DNA from: Deltaproteobacteria bacterium
GTDB taxonomy: Bacteria; Desulfobacterota; Desulfobulbia; Desulfobulbales; SURF-16
DNA length: 37,496 nt
Direction of reading: 5' to 3'
Assembly (NCBI GenBank): GCA_029939635.1
Contig: JAOZSN010000004.1
Coordinates: forward strand, 1-37,496
Positions within the stretch are counted from its first letter, which is position 1, and each line of letters begins with the position of its first letter. The notes beneath the pieces were generated by a model. It worked only from the letters and a program-made list of their open reading frames with translations. It was not told the DNA's origin and ran no database searches. Both the position numbers and the translations under genes were made by a program. Below are positions 1-8,468 of this stretch, one piece after another.

Positions 1-1
1 T

Positions 2-3000
2 CTTCAATTTAGAGCCGTCTTGTCCCCGTGCGTTAATTCCCGGGCTGTAGACACCAGCAAGATCAAAGGCAAGAGTAGGGTCATTGTGCCGAGGAACCAA
101 CAGCTCATATTGCCGCACTGCATGAAAATATTCACGACGTTGTACAGCCCTCCTGGCCGTATGCTCACGCCTGATGGCCTGTTGCCAACGAAAAGAACTG
201 CTAAAACCACTACTGATACTATTCACATCGTCACTCTCCTCTCCAAGCACAAAGGCCGGTTCAAGAACACGCTGCAAAACGTTGTCTTCAGCACTGCCTG
301 TCAACGGCACAATACGCACCCAAACACTTTTTTGCGGTGCAACAGGGAGAGGAATATTCCGTTCAGCACAGTTGGCAACAAAAGGTTTGACCACAGCAGG
401 GACGAGAATATCATCATATGCCTGCAGAGCAGCAGACCACTTATTCATGCCCCATAATAACCGAGCCTGCAGTACATTGTGCTCCATATCACCAACTGAC
501 ACCTGCCCCAGCAGATCAAGGCCATCACCATATCTTCCCTGGGCCAGGGCCAAGCGTACCCCCAGACGAGCAACTATACTTTCCCCACCATGATCATGGG
601 CCAGCTCCCTGTGCCTGGAAGCGGCCTCATCATACTCTCCGTTTTTTTCCAAGGCCTGGATGAGCAAAAGTCGAAAACCAAAAGAGTCAGGCACCTTTTT
701 CACCAAGGCACGGGCAGCCTGGCTTGCCAGGCCATACAAACCAGCCTGGCCACTGGCTGAAAAAAGATCAAGAAGCAGGCCGGCATCCGAGGAAGCAAAC
801 GCAACGGCCTCCTCACCTGTCTGCAGGGCAAGAGGCCTTTCTCCCACCTTCTCGTAAAGATAGACAAGCTCAATATAGGCAGAAGCATGATAGCGATCCG
901 CAGCAATAAGCTGGAGGAGAATTTCGCGACTCACCTCCATATCACCATGACTCAAATGAGCCCGGGCTATCTGCACAAGAATTTCACGACGTGTCCCTTC
1001 CGTGACATCACTGGCCAGCAACTCAGCCCCCAGCTCAAGCACATCTTCTCCCTGATCATAACCATTAAGGATACGTAATTCATATAGAGACAAGGCGTGA
1101 CCACCTGTGTCCATACCAGACAACCAGCCCTCAGCCGCCTGAATATTATGCTGATTAAGCATGAGATCTGCCAGGGCAAACCGTACGGAATCTTCTCGCC
1201 GTTCGCTCCAGGCCAGACGAAGCTGTTCTTCTGCTTCATAGGGGAGCTCAAAACGACTATACAAGGCTGCGGCATCAAGTCTGGCCTGAAAGGCCACCTC
1301 GCTGCTATCCTGCCACAAAGCCTCATAGAGGCCCATGGCTCCAGTCATATCCCCAACAGCGGCCAGGGCACCAGCAATACGCAAAGAAACATGGGCATCA
1401 TGATGCTGCCCTAACATCGTAATTTGTTGCCGCACCACAGCAAGCTGTCCCATCTTACCGGCAGCCTCAAGCAGATGCAGACGCACCTCGTCAGAACTAC
1501 CCTGCCCCACGGCCTCCAGTAAATCTGTGTAGGCGTGACTATACCGCCCAAAACGCAGGAAAATATGACCGCGTCTGGCCAATAATGGGGCAGAAAAAAG
1601 TTCCCGTCCAACAAAGGGATGAAACACCTGCCACGCCTCATCATCATGCCCCCCTGCCATCAAGGCCTGCACCAGCAATAGAGATGTCTCCACCTTATCC
1701 GGACTGAGAAGGTGGAGCTGCTGCAACATCTCAAGACGTTCTTGCTGACGGCCAAACTCTGCAAGCAGGACAATAGCAGCCATACGGCTTTCCACATCAT
1801 AAGGATCTCGTCCGGCAATACGCAACCAATAGTCCAAGGCCTTTTCATCCTGGCCCTGGCGAGCATGTAATCTGGCCAGGGGAAGCAAAAAGCTACTAGG
1901 CTTTGCCTCCTCAAGAATCTGATAATGGTGAATGGCAAGATCATATAACCCGGCATCTTGAAAGGTTTCAGCTGCCAGGAGACGAATCTCAGGTGACGGC
2001 TGCTCCACCAAGCTCAAATAATGCTGGTATGTCGCACTGGCCTTGTGCAGTTCATTTTCATGACGATAGCAGGTAGCTAGCATAAGAAGTATCTGAGGAT
2101 CGTCAGGAAACAGTGCTGCGTACTGCTTGAAAAAAACTTTTGCTTGCCTATATTTTTTCGCCCGAAAAGAAACCAGACCAATTTGCCTGGCCACCTGGAC
2201 ATCAGCAGAATCTTTCTGCAACAACTGGTACAAATGAGGCAAGGCCTCATTTTCTCGACCCAGGGCCATATAATTGCTGGCCAAAAACCTATGCGCCTCA
2301 CCATGGCTCGAATCAAGCTCTAAGAGCTGCTGCCAATATTCAGCAGCCAGCAAATCCATCTCCAGACGCATGTGCAATCGGGCAATGGCTTGCAACAGGG
2401 ACGGGTTCGACTCTGTTGCAAGACTGGTGGCTAAGGGCTGGGCCTGTTGATCCTTGCCCTGCTCAATATAGAGAAAAAAGAGTTGTTCACGAATGGCACA
2501 GTCATCGGGCCGGAGATGGTGCAGAGTCTCAAGAACAGACAATGCCTCCTGCCGTCTGCCCACGGCAATCAAGGAATGATAAACATCTTGACCATGTAAA
2601 AAAGAACGACTGCCAGCCTGCCAACCAGGGGCAAGAAGTTCAATGGCCCGCTCTGGTCGCGCAGTACGAGCCATGAGGGATCCAAGAGCCCGACGATACC
2701 GTTCATTGTCAGCATTCAGCTCCAGGAGAATCTCTATGCTCTGTTCAGCCTCCCCCCATCTTTCCAACTGCAAGAGAACTTGCGCATATTCCCAGCGAGC
2801 CTGCACTAAAGTTGGATAACGACGAAGCAAAGCCAGATAATGAATACGCCCCTGTTCATAATTTGTAGCCAACACCTCTTCCCTGGCCAATACCCACTGA
2901 CGAGCCCAGCCATCTTCTCCCTGGCCAGCCACAATAACGACGTGCATCTCCGCACTCTCGTCGGCAAGACAGGGAAGCCACAAAAAACAGAGAATAAAAA

Positions 3001-3061
3001 AAATTTGCAGCCCAGCACCCAGCACCCTTGCTGGCTGGTATTTTCGTCCACATAGCAGCAT
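2..3061 (-). CDS. Large exported TPR-repeat protein, partial (C-terminus beyond left edge)
   Basis: One frame stays open on the minus strand from about 3061 to the left edge, giving at least 1020 residues. It starts with a signal-peptide-like segment: a basic n-region (CGRKYQPAR), a hydrophobic core (LGAGLQIFFILCFLWL) and a likely cleavage after PCLA. The rest is helical, with repeated TPR-like A/G/L/Y spacing such as 'LLMLATCYRHENELHKASATYQHYL' split over consecutive helices, so it is probably a periplasmic or envelope TPR scaffold. The start is uncertain. ATG 3061 has no Shine-Dalgarno and lies at the end of the T-tract of the upstream terminator. A GTG at 3097 preceded by AAGG is an in-frame alternative. 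No catalytic domain is recognisable in the visible part, so the function is unknown. Confidence 0.75.
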   Translation of the reverse strand, partial: MLLCGRKYQPARVLGAGLQIFFILCFLWLPCLADESAEMHVVIVAGQGEDGWARQWVLAREEVLATNYEQGRIHYLALLRRYPTLVQARWEYAQVLLQLERWGEAEQSIEILLELNADNERYRRALGSLMARTARPERAIELLAPGWQAGSRSFLHGQDVYHSLIAVGRRQEALSVLETLHHLRPDDCAIREQLFFLYIEQGKDQQAQPLATSLATESNPSLLQAIARLHMRLEMDLLAAEYWQQLLELDSSHGEAHRFLASNYMALGRENEALPHLYQLLQKDSADVQVARQIGLVSFRAKKYRQAKVFFKQYAALFPDDPQILLMLATCYRHENELHKASATYQHYLSLVEQPSPEIRLLAAETFQDAGLYDLAIHHYQILEEAKPSSFLLPLARLHARQGQDEKALDYWLRIAGRDPYDVESRMAAIVLLAEFGRQQERLEMLQQLHLLSPDKVETSLLLVQALMAGGHDDEAWQVFHPFVGRELFSAPLLARRGHIFLRFGRYSHAYTDLLEAVGQGSSDEVRLHLLEAAGKMGQLAVVRQQITMLGQHHDAHVSLRIAGALAAVGDMTGAMGLYEALWQDSSEVAFQARLDAAALYSRFELPYEAEEQLRLAWSERREDSVRFALADLMLNQHNIQAAEGWLSGMDTGGHALSLYELRILNGYDQGEDVLELGAELLASDVTEGTRREILVQIARAHLSHGDMEVSREILLQLIAADRYHASAYIELVYLYEKVGERPLALQTGEEAVAFASSDAGLLLDLFSASGQAGLYGLASQAARALVKKVPDSFGFRLLLIQALEKNGEYDEAASRHRELAHDHGGESIVARLGVRLALAQGRYGDGLDLLGQVSVGDMEHNVLQARLLWGMNKWSAALQAYDDILVPAVVKPFVANCAERNIPLPVAPQKSVWVRIVPLTGSAEDNVLQRVLEPAFVLGEESDDVNSISSGFSSSFRWQQAIRREHTARRAVQRREYFHAVRQYELLVPRHNDPTLAFDLAGVYSPGINARGQDGSKLK

Positions 3062-3066
3062 ATAAA

Positions 3067-3095
3067 TAAAAAAGGAGGGAAAATCCCCCCTTTGC
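3067..3095 (-). terminator. Intrinsic terminator after rpoH
   Basis: On the minus strand the arms AAAGGGGGG and CCCTCCTTT (9 pairs, one mismatch) enclose the loop ATTTT, followed by a T-rich tail TTTTATTTAT. It lies about 55 nt after the sigma-factor stop and directly before the TPR gene, so the two are probably separate transcripts. Confidence 0.7.
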
Positions 3096-3148
3096 ACTCA
3101 CTCACCTTATTTTAAACACACATAGTCGGCCAACGACACTCCACGAGC

Positions 3149-4120
3149 TTACCCCTTCCCGCCCCACTGCCCAAAAACCTGATCAAGAAAATTATGAATA
3201 TCCGGCACTTCCTGCTCCAGATATTTTTTCATTTTTTTCAGCAGATTTGCCTCAATCTGCCGCACCCGTTCTCGTGATATGCCAAATTGGTCAGCAATAT
3301 CCTGTAGGGTCAGTGGTTCATCACTGAGAAGACGAGCAGCGAGAATGGTTTGTTCCTTTTCATTAAGGGTATCGTGGAGTTTGGCCAAAAGTTCAGCCAT
3401 CCTCTCACGCACCTCCATATCAGCCACCTTCTGCTCAACAGAGGGCCCTTCATCTGGCAGAAAATTCTTCTGCTCATCATCGGAGTCTTCCCGCACCGGA
3501 CTCTCTAAAGAGACATCCCAATTATCCATACGCTGGCTCATCTCAATAACTTCCGTCTCCTTGACATTGAGACGCTCAGCCAACAGCTTTACATCCGGCT
3601 TAAAACCTTGAGACTCCAACAATTTCCTTTCTTTATTAAGACTAAAAAAGAGTTTTCGTTGGGCCTGGGTGGTGCCAATTTTAACGAGACGCCAATTATC
3701 CATGATAAACTTTAGGATATAGGCCCTGATCCAATAGGCAGCATAATAGGAAAATTTAACCCCACGATATGGGTCAAACTTTTTTACTGCCTGCACCAGA
3801 CCAACATTACCCTCTTGAATAAGATCCAAGAAATTCTGCATCCAGTATTTCTGAAAATCCATAGCAACCTTAACCACCAAGCGCAAATTTGCCGTAACAA
3901 GACGATAGGCAGCGTCAGGATCACCATCCTCTTTAAACTGCTTGGCAAGGGCATCAGTTTCTTCCCTGGTCATGAGGGAATGCTGACTAATCTCCTGCAA
4001 ATAGCGCTGCAGACCTGTCTGGCCCACCGTGGGCAAATGGGGGTCATCAGGCAGGGTCACTAGGGCATGGAGATTTTCAGGGGAAGCTGATTTCCCTTTT
4101 TTTTGCTTCTTTTTCGTCAT
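3149..4120 (-). CDS. rpoH: RpoH-type sigma factor (sigma-32 family)
   Basis: A 323-residue sigma-70 family protein directing RNA polymerase, most likely to heat-shock promoters. Region 2 spans about 78-148 and includes NLRLVVKVAMDF, the -10 recognition helix region around YAAYWIRAYI, and IQEGNVGLVQAVKKFDP. Residues 152-163 (TQAQRKLFFSLN) match the RpoH box that distinguishes sigma-32 from other group members. Region 4 has a helix-turn-helix at about 271-298 (LQDIADQFGISRERVRQIE). Region 1.1 is absent, as expected for RpoH. The N-terminus has a lysine-rich leader (MTKKKQKKGK). The Shine-Dalgarno before the ATG is weak. It is transcribed alone and ends at a clear intrinsic terminator. The ftsH gene, a common part of the RpoH circuit, is in the same window but not adjacent. 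Confidence 0.93.
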   Translation of the reverse strand: MTKKKQKKGKSASPENLHALVTLPDDPHLPTVGQTGLQRYLQEISQHSLMTREETDALAKQFKEDGDPDAAYRLVTANLRLVVKVAMDFQKYWMQNFLDLIQEGNVGLVQAVKKFDPYRGVKFSYYAAYWIRAYILKFIMDNWRLVKIGTTQAQRKLFFSLNKERKLLESQGFKPDVKLLAERLNVKETEVIEMSQRMDNWDVSLESPVREDSDDEQKNFLPDEGPSVEQKVADMEVRERMAELLAKLHDTLNEKEQTILAARLLSDEPLTLQDIADQFGISRERVRQIEANLLKKMKKYLEQEVPDIHNFLDQVFGQWGGKG

Positions 4121-4260
4121 ATTGCTTTTTTCTATTGAGGATAAACGGGACCAACAACAAGACCGGACATAGCCATATTATCAGCGGAACTCCATATAAT
4201 ACCACCAAGAGAGCCAAATTGCGCTGTTTTTGTTCCTTATTTCTGCACTACAAAGACTAA

Positions 4261-6210
4261 TCACCCCTCGGTGTCCCCATTCCGCCCGGCCAGATAACGA
4301 TTCAAAATCCCTATCAACATCTCCATCTCCACAGGCTTGGCAAGATGGTCATCCATGCCTGCGGCAAAACAACGCTGCCTATCTTCCTCACGGGTATTGG
4401 CAGTCATGGCCACGATGGGAATCTTCGTGCAGCAAGAAAGTTGACGTAATTGCCGGGCTGTCTCATAGCCATCCATCACCGGCATCTGCAAGTCCATAAG
4501 AATAAGATCATAGGCCTGCCCCTGAACCTTGGCCAAGGCTTCAACGCCGTTGGCAGCAATACCCACCTCTGCCCCCAGCACCTCCAACATGGCCTTAGCC
4601 ACCTGCTGATTAATACGATTATCCTCCACCACTAAAATCTTCGCCCCCTCAACACAGTCAGACAAGTTCCTATCAATTGAAACAGTCTGCGTATCCACGT
4701 GCGCATCTCGCCCCTCTTCCAACCAGATAGTAAAAGAGAAGAGACTTCCTTGCCCAGGCTCGCTCTTCACCCGAATATCACCACCCATCATATTTACCAA
4801 CCACCGACAGATGGACAAACCCAGCCCTGTTCCCCCATAAATGCGGGTTATAGAGCCATCGGCCTGGGCAAAGGGGGCAAAAATATGATCGAGACGGTCA
4901 GGGTCAATCCCCACCCCGGTATCACCAACCTCAAAGAGAAGCTGCCAACGGCTACCCTGATGGCGAACTGAAGAAATCGCAACATGCACCTCACCACGCT
5001 CTGTAAACTTAACACCATTGCCGACCAAATTCATTAACACCTGCTTAAGGCGTAAACCATCACCCCAGAGCCCATTAGGAATAGTATCAGCTGTGCTAAA
5101 AACCAACTCAACGCCTTTCTTTTCGGCCTGTAAAGCAAACATGGCGGAGATGTTGCCAGTAATCTCACTTAAAAAAAATACGTCTTCATCAAGCTCCAAC
5201 CTGCCAGCCTCAATTTTGGCAAAATCAAGAATATCATTGATAATATCCAGCAAAGTACGGGATGCATCCTTGATGGTCAGCAAATGAGACTGCAAAGGTG
5301 TAGGTAAATCCTGATGTAAAGAGAGATCGGCCAGGCCAATAATGGCATTCAAAGGAGTACGAATCTCATGGCTCATATTAGCCAAGAATTCCCCCTTACT
5401 GCGATTAGCATCTTCCGCCTCTTCTTTGGCCTCTTCCAGACTCCTGGTGCGTTCAAGAACCTGCTCTTCCAACACTGCCTGTTGATGGGCTAATTTTTTC
5501 TCCCGGTCACGGATGACCGTGAGCATTTCATTAAAACCATCAACCAGCTCACCAACCTCATCATTGCCCTGCTTTTCAACCGAAAAATCATAATGTTCAA
5601 AATTTACCTGACGTATGACCCGAGCCATTTCAAGAATAGGGCCAGTGACCAGATCCCGCACCCGCACCGACAAACCCCAAACCAGCAACAGAGCAGCGGC
5701 ACCCACAGCAAAAGAAACTACACAAAAGCGCAACAGCCGGATATAGAGCCAATCCAAATTGGTTTGCACAAAAACATAGCCAATAACCTGCTGCTCAAAA
5801 CTAATAGTCCTGAACACTTCAAGCTGACGCAGGCCCATACGACTCAACTGATTACGAGGAGTGGGGAGAGAAAGGAGGTTATCAGTAGCAGAACGGCCAT
5901 AGGTGGCAAAGACACGACCACCCACATCATAAATGGCCGCTCTAACAACCGTCTCATCAACAGCTAGCACGGACAACACCTCAACAGCGGCATCACGATC
6001 AAAGAACTGCAGAGCTGCGGTGCTATTATTAGCCACCATCTCAGCCTGGATTTCATGGGTGCGCAGGGCAAGTTCACGGCTATTGCGCCAATCATAGCCC
6101 ACCAGCACCAAGCCAAAAAGGACAATACCGCTGAGACTGGCCACCATGGCCACCAAAGTCACCTTGTTCTTGATGGAGGTGTCTCGCAGGACATGACGGA
6201 TACTATTCAT
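4261..6210 (-). CDS. Hybrid sensor histidine kinase, CHASE8-HAMP-HisKA-HATPase-REC
   Basis: A 649-residue membrane kinase. TM1 is at about 17-39 and is followed by an extracytoplasmic region of about 120 residues resembling CHASE8 (ELALRTHEIQAEMVANNS, then 'FFDRDAAVEVLSVL'). TM2 is at 160-181 and HAMP at 182-235, then a coiled coil (235-275). HisKA carries the phospho-acceptor H281 (FLANMSHEIRTPLN). HATPase_c has an N-box (NLVGNGVKF), a G1 box (GDTGVGI) and a G2 box (GGTGLGLSI). The C-terminal receiver has D573 (LMDLQMPVMDG) and the acidic pocket VVEDN. The chosen ATG 6210 overlaps the stop of the upstream YfiR-like gene by 8 bp (ATGAATAG), with GGAG upstream. A TTG at 6237 would add nine residues. 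The architecture is that of the YfiN sensor with a kinase in place of GGDEF. The output partner is not in the window. Confidence 0.9.
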   Translation of the reverse strand: MNSIRHVLRDTSIKNKVTLVAMVASLSGIVLFGLVLVGYDWRNSRELALRTHEIQAEMVANNSTAALQFFDRDAAVEVLSVLAVDETVVRAAIYDVGGRVFATYGRSATDNLLSLPTPRNQLSRMGLRQLEVFRTISFEQQVIGYVFVQTNLDWLYIRLLRFCVVSFAVGAAALLLVWGLSVRVRDLVTGPILEMARVIRQVNFEHYDFSVEKQGNDEVGELVDGFNEMLTVIRDREKKLAHQQAVLEEQVLERTRSLEEAKEEAEDANRSKGEFLANMSHEIRTPLNAIIGLADLSLHQDLPTPLQSHLLTIKDASRTLLDIINDILDFAKIEAGRLELDEDVFFLSEITGNISAMFALQAEKKGVELVFSTADTIPNGLWGDGLRLKQVLMNLVGNGVKFTERGEVHVAISSVRHQGSRWQLLFEVGDTGVGIDPDRLDHIFAPFAQADGSITRIYGGTGLGLSICRWLVNMMGGDIRVKSEPGQGSLFSFTIWLEEGRDAHVDTQTVSIDRNLSDCVEGAKILVVEDNRINQQVAKAMLEVLGAEVGIAANGVEALAKVQGQAYDLILMDLQMPVMDGYETARQLRQLSCCTKIPIVAMTANTREEDRQRCFAAGMDDHLAKPVEMEMLIGILNRYLAGRNGDTEG

Positions 6211-6763
6211 GGGCTGACCCTGCTCCAGCAGTGACAATGCGCGAGGCGAGACGGAGCAGTTTGGAACTTATCTTAAATCCCTTCTTTTCCGCCTGGGCAA
6301 GGTTAACCAGAAGCTCGAGCTTATTACCGTGACGAACAATGGCCATATGCCCCCCTGCCTCGACAAAGGCAGCTTTTTCGCCCACCAATAGGACAGGTAA
6401 TTGAGCAGCCTGGTCAATAAGGTGCAGGATGGTTTTGGCATCTGTGGCCGCCACAAACACAAGATCGGCCTGAGCCACATCCGCAAACTGTGTTCCTGAA
6501 ATGACATAGAGCTGGTGACTCCCCTTGACCTCTTTCCCAGCCACGACAGCCTCAATAACCTCAGCCTCGGCTGGTGTTGAGACAATCCCCAGCACCACAT
6601 CATCCTGGATAGGGGTGGGCCATTGCACAAAACTAAAAAAATTATAGAGAAATCCTGCTTTGAGGCGAGCATCCACCGGCACAGCCTCATTACCATAGGC
6701 AACAGGCAGTCCTATCCACAAGCAAACGAGCAAGAGCAGAAAGGTGGTGAGGCGCGGGAACAT
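6203..6763 (-). CDS. YfiR-family (DUF4154) periplasmic protein
   Basis: A 186-residue protein with a signal peptide (hydrophobic LTTFLLLLVCLWIGLPVAYG, cleavage near residue 24). The mature domain has YfiR/DUF4154 hallmarks: the opening 'VDARLKAGFLYNFFSFVQWP', then alternating strand/helix elements including LVFVAATDA, and a C-terminal helix (FKISSKLLRLASRI). Known family role: YfiR binds the periplasmic face of the CHASE8 sensor YfiN in Pseudomonas and holds it inactive. Here the gene overlaps a CHASE8 hybrid kinase by 8 bp, so the inferred role is periplasmic ligand- or redox-responsive control of that kinase. No cysteines are visible in the mature part, so a disulfide switch as described for Pseudomonas YfiR is unlikely. 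Confidence 0.82.
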   Translation of the reverse strand: MFPRLTTFLLLLVCLWIGLPVAYGNEAVPVDARLKAGFLYNFFSFVQWPTPIQDDVVLGIVSTPAEAEVIEAVVAGKEVKGSHQLYVISGTQFADVAQADLVFVAATDAKTILHLIDQAAQLPVLLVGEKAAFVEAGGHMAIVRHGNKLELLVNLAQAEKKGFKISSKLLRLASRIVTAGAGSAHE

Positions 6764-7075
6764 GGGTGAAAAACCTTAAGAAGAAGAATAAAACATAATG
6801 GAAAATATGGTGAAGGAAAATGAGCTAAACAAAACTTTATAAATTACCTAAACTTTTTTGTCGCTACAAGGAAAATTATCTCTTTGTATCAACAAAACAA
6901 GGTGTTTTGGCCAGCAGCACCATACGATAAAAATACATCGGAGTAACAGGATTATATCATTTTCAGGCAATTCCTCCGCAAATTTTACGTTTCATATTGA
7001 CGTAGGAAGAAATACCCGGTTAAATAGGCTGGTTTTGCCTTGCAAATTTCACACTATAGATATTCTACATAATCA
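6764..7075. other. Divergent intergenic region between yfiR-like gene and kdtA
   Basis: 312 bp, AT-rich, with no convincing gene. It must carry the divergent promoters of the minus-strand YfiR/kinase pair and plus-strand kdtA, but no well-spaced -35/-10 pair stands out. A 75-codon frame at 6858-7085 lacks homology features and codon structure and overlaps the kdtA start, so it was not called. Confidence 0.5.
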
Positions 7076-8353
7076 TTGCTTTTAATATTGTATAAAATCC
7101 TGACGGGAGCGGCTTACCTTCTTGTTTTCCCGCTTTTTTCTGCCTTCAGCCGTCTCACAGGATACCAAAGAAAAACCATTGCCGGGCGGCAAGGACTCTA
7201 TAATTTTAGTCTACCCACCAACAGCATCCGGATCTGGCTGCACGGTGCCTCGGTTGGCGAAATTCAGGTCATCCGCGCCATCCTGCCCCATTTGCGGGAA
7301 CTACTGCCCAATGCTCTCTTTCTGGTCTCCACCATGACGGAACAGGGCCACAAGGTAGCCACAAAACAACTAGCTGGCGAGGCGATCTGCTTTTATGCCC
7401 CCCTGGATGCACCAGGCCCGGTACGAAAAGCACTTGCTGCTATTAAACCAGACATTTATGTTGCCGTTGAAACGGAGTTATGGCCCACCCTCCTCTTTGC
7501 GGCCCATGCAAAAAAAATACGACTACTGCTGGTCAATGGCCGACTTTCAGCCCGCTCCAGCCACCGTTACAAAAAAATACCTGGCTTAATCCAGCCCCTA
7601 CTGGCGCTGTTCACGTCCATCACCTGCATCAGCGAAAAGGATAGATGCCGCTACCAAGAGCTTTCCAGTCGGGCAGACATTCAACGTAGCGGTAATGCCA
7701 AGTATGACCTGCAGCCAGCGGGAGAACCAGCAGATCTGGAGCGCCTGTATCGCCACAAGATTGGATTGGACGATAAACAACCCCTGCTAGTGTTAGGTTC
7801 CACCCATGGTAATGAGGAGGAACAATTTCTACAGCAGTTGTCTCTACTTCAGCAGAATATCAAGGGACTGGTGACAATAATCGCTCCCCGCCACCTGCAG
7901 AGGGTGACTGAGGTAAGTGATCTCTGCAAGAAAATGGAAATCCCCTTTAGCCTCTATTCCCGGGTAGAGGGGAGAACGAAAGCAGTTATCATCCTCGACA
8001 CTATGGGTGAACTAGCCGCCATATACGCTGCAGCTACCTATATATTCTGCGGCGGTAGCCTGGTAAATAAGGGTGGCCATAATATTTTTGAAGGGGCTAT
8101 TATGGCTAAACCCATTTTTTATGGCCCCTATATGGATGATTTTCGGGACGCCTGCACACTCCTGGAGCCGGGGGGCGGCACCATTCAGGTGAATAATTGC
8201 CAGCAATGTGTTACAGAGATCATCCGCCTCCATGGCAACCAGCAACACTATGCAAAAATGGCTGAGGCTAATCGTGTTATTGCCTTGACCCAGCAGGGTG
8301 CAGCCCGGCGCCAAGCAGAAATAATTTTTAACAGCATGAAAATAAAGGAGTAA
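7076..8353 (+). CDS. waaA: 3-deoxy-D-manno-octulosonic acid (Kdo) transferase
   Basis: A 425-residue inner-membrane-anchored GT-B glycosyltransferase that transfers Kdo from CMP-Kdo to lipid A precursor in LPS core synthesis. An N-terminal hydrophobic anchor (LTGAAYLLVFPLFSAF) is followed by the KdtA signature HGASVGE with catalytic Glu at about residue 62. Further signatures are VSTMTEQG, YAPLDAPGPVRK and 'PDIYVAVETELWPTLL'. The C-terminal CMP-Kdo domain includes the GSTHGNEEE and FCGGSLVNKGGHNIFE motifs. Length is typical. The start is TTG at 7076 (in-frame TAA six bases upstream) or TTG 7088, and neither has a Shine-Dalgarno. It shows that the organism makes LPS. carA follows after about 115 bp. 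Confidence 0.93.
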   Translation: MLLILYKILTGAAYLLVFPLFSAFSRLTGYQRKTIAGRQGLYNFSLPTNSIRIWLHGASVGEIQVIRAILPHLRELLPNALFLVSTMTEQGHKVATKQLAGEAICFYAPLDAPGPVRKALAAIKPDIYVAVETELWPTLLFAAHAKKIRLLLVNGRLSARSSHRYKKIPGLIQPLLALFTSITCISEKDRCRYQELSSRADIQRSGNAKYDLQPAGEPADLERLYRHKIGLDDKQPLLVLGSTHGNEEEQFLQQLSLLQQNIKGLVTIIAPRHLQRVTEVSDLCKKMEIPFSLYSRVEGRTKAVIILDTMGELAAIYAAATYIFCGGSLVNKGGHNIFEGAIMAKPIFYGPYMDDFRDACTLLEPGGGTIQVNNCQQCVTEIIRLHGNQQHYAKMAEANRVIALTQQGAARRQAEIIFNSMKIKE

Positions 8354-8409
8354 TAGAAGGTACAAAACATAGAAATGCGGAATGTATATTAATAATAAAA
8401 TTCGTCCAC

Positions 8410-8454
8410 CTTTCTTTACTTTCTTTAACTTCTCTACATTCTCTAACTTCTACT
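8410..8454 (+). repeat. Five 9-nt pyrimidine-rich tandem units upstream of carA
   Basis: Consecutive units CTTTCTTTA, CTTTCTTTA, ACTTCTCTA, CATTCTCTA, ACTTCTACT end 14 bp before the carA ATG. The array would encode an F/S/T-rich extension if an upstream ATG (8382) were used, which is unlike any CarA N-terminus. Confidence 0.65.
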
Positions 8455-8468
8455 TTAGAATATATTAT

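Noticed and set aside
2140..2676. 178-codon plus-strand frame
   Set aside because: Antisense to the long TPR protein; proline/glutamine-rich composition typical of a shadow frame.
6858..7085. 75-codon frame upstream of kdtA
   Set aside because: AT-rich, no motif, no Shine-Dalgarno, and overlaps the kdtA start.
8382..8468. Upstream ATG start for carA
   Set aside because: The added 29 residues are encoded mainly by the 9-nt repeat and have no counterpart in CarA.
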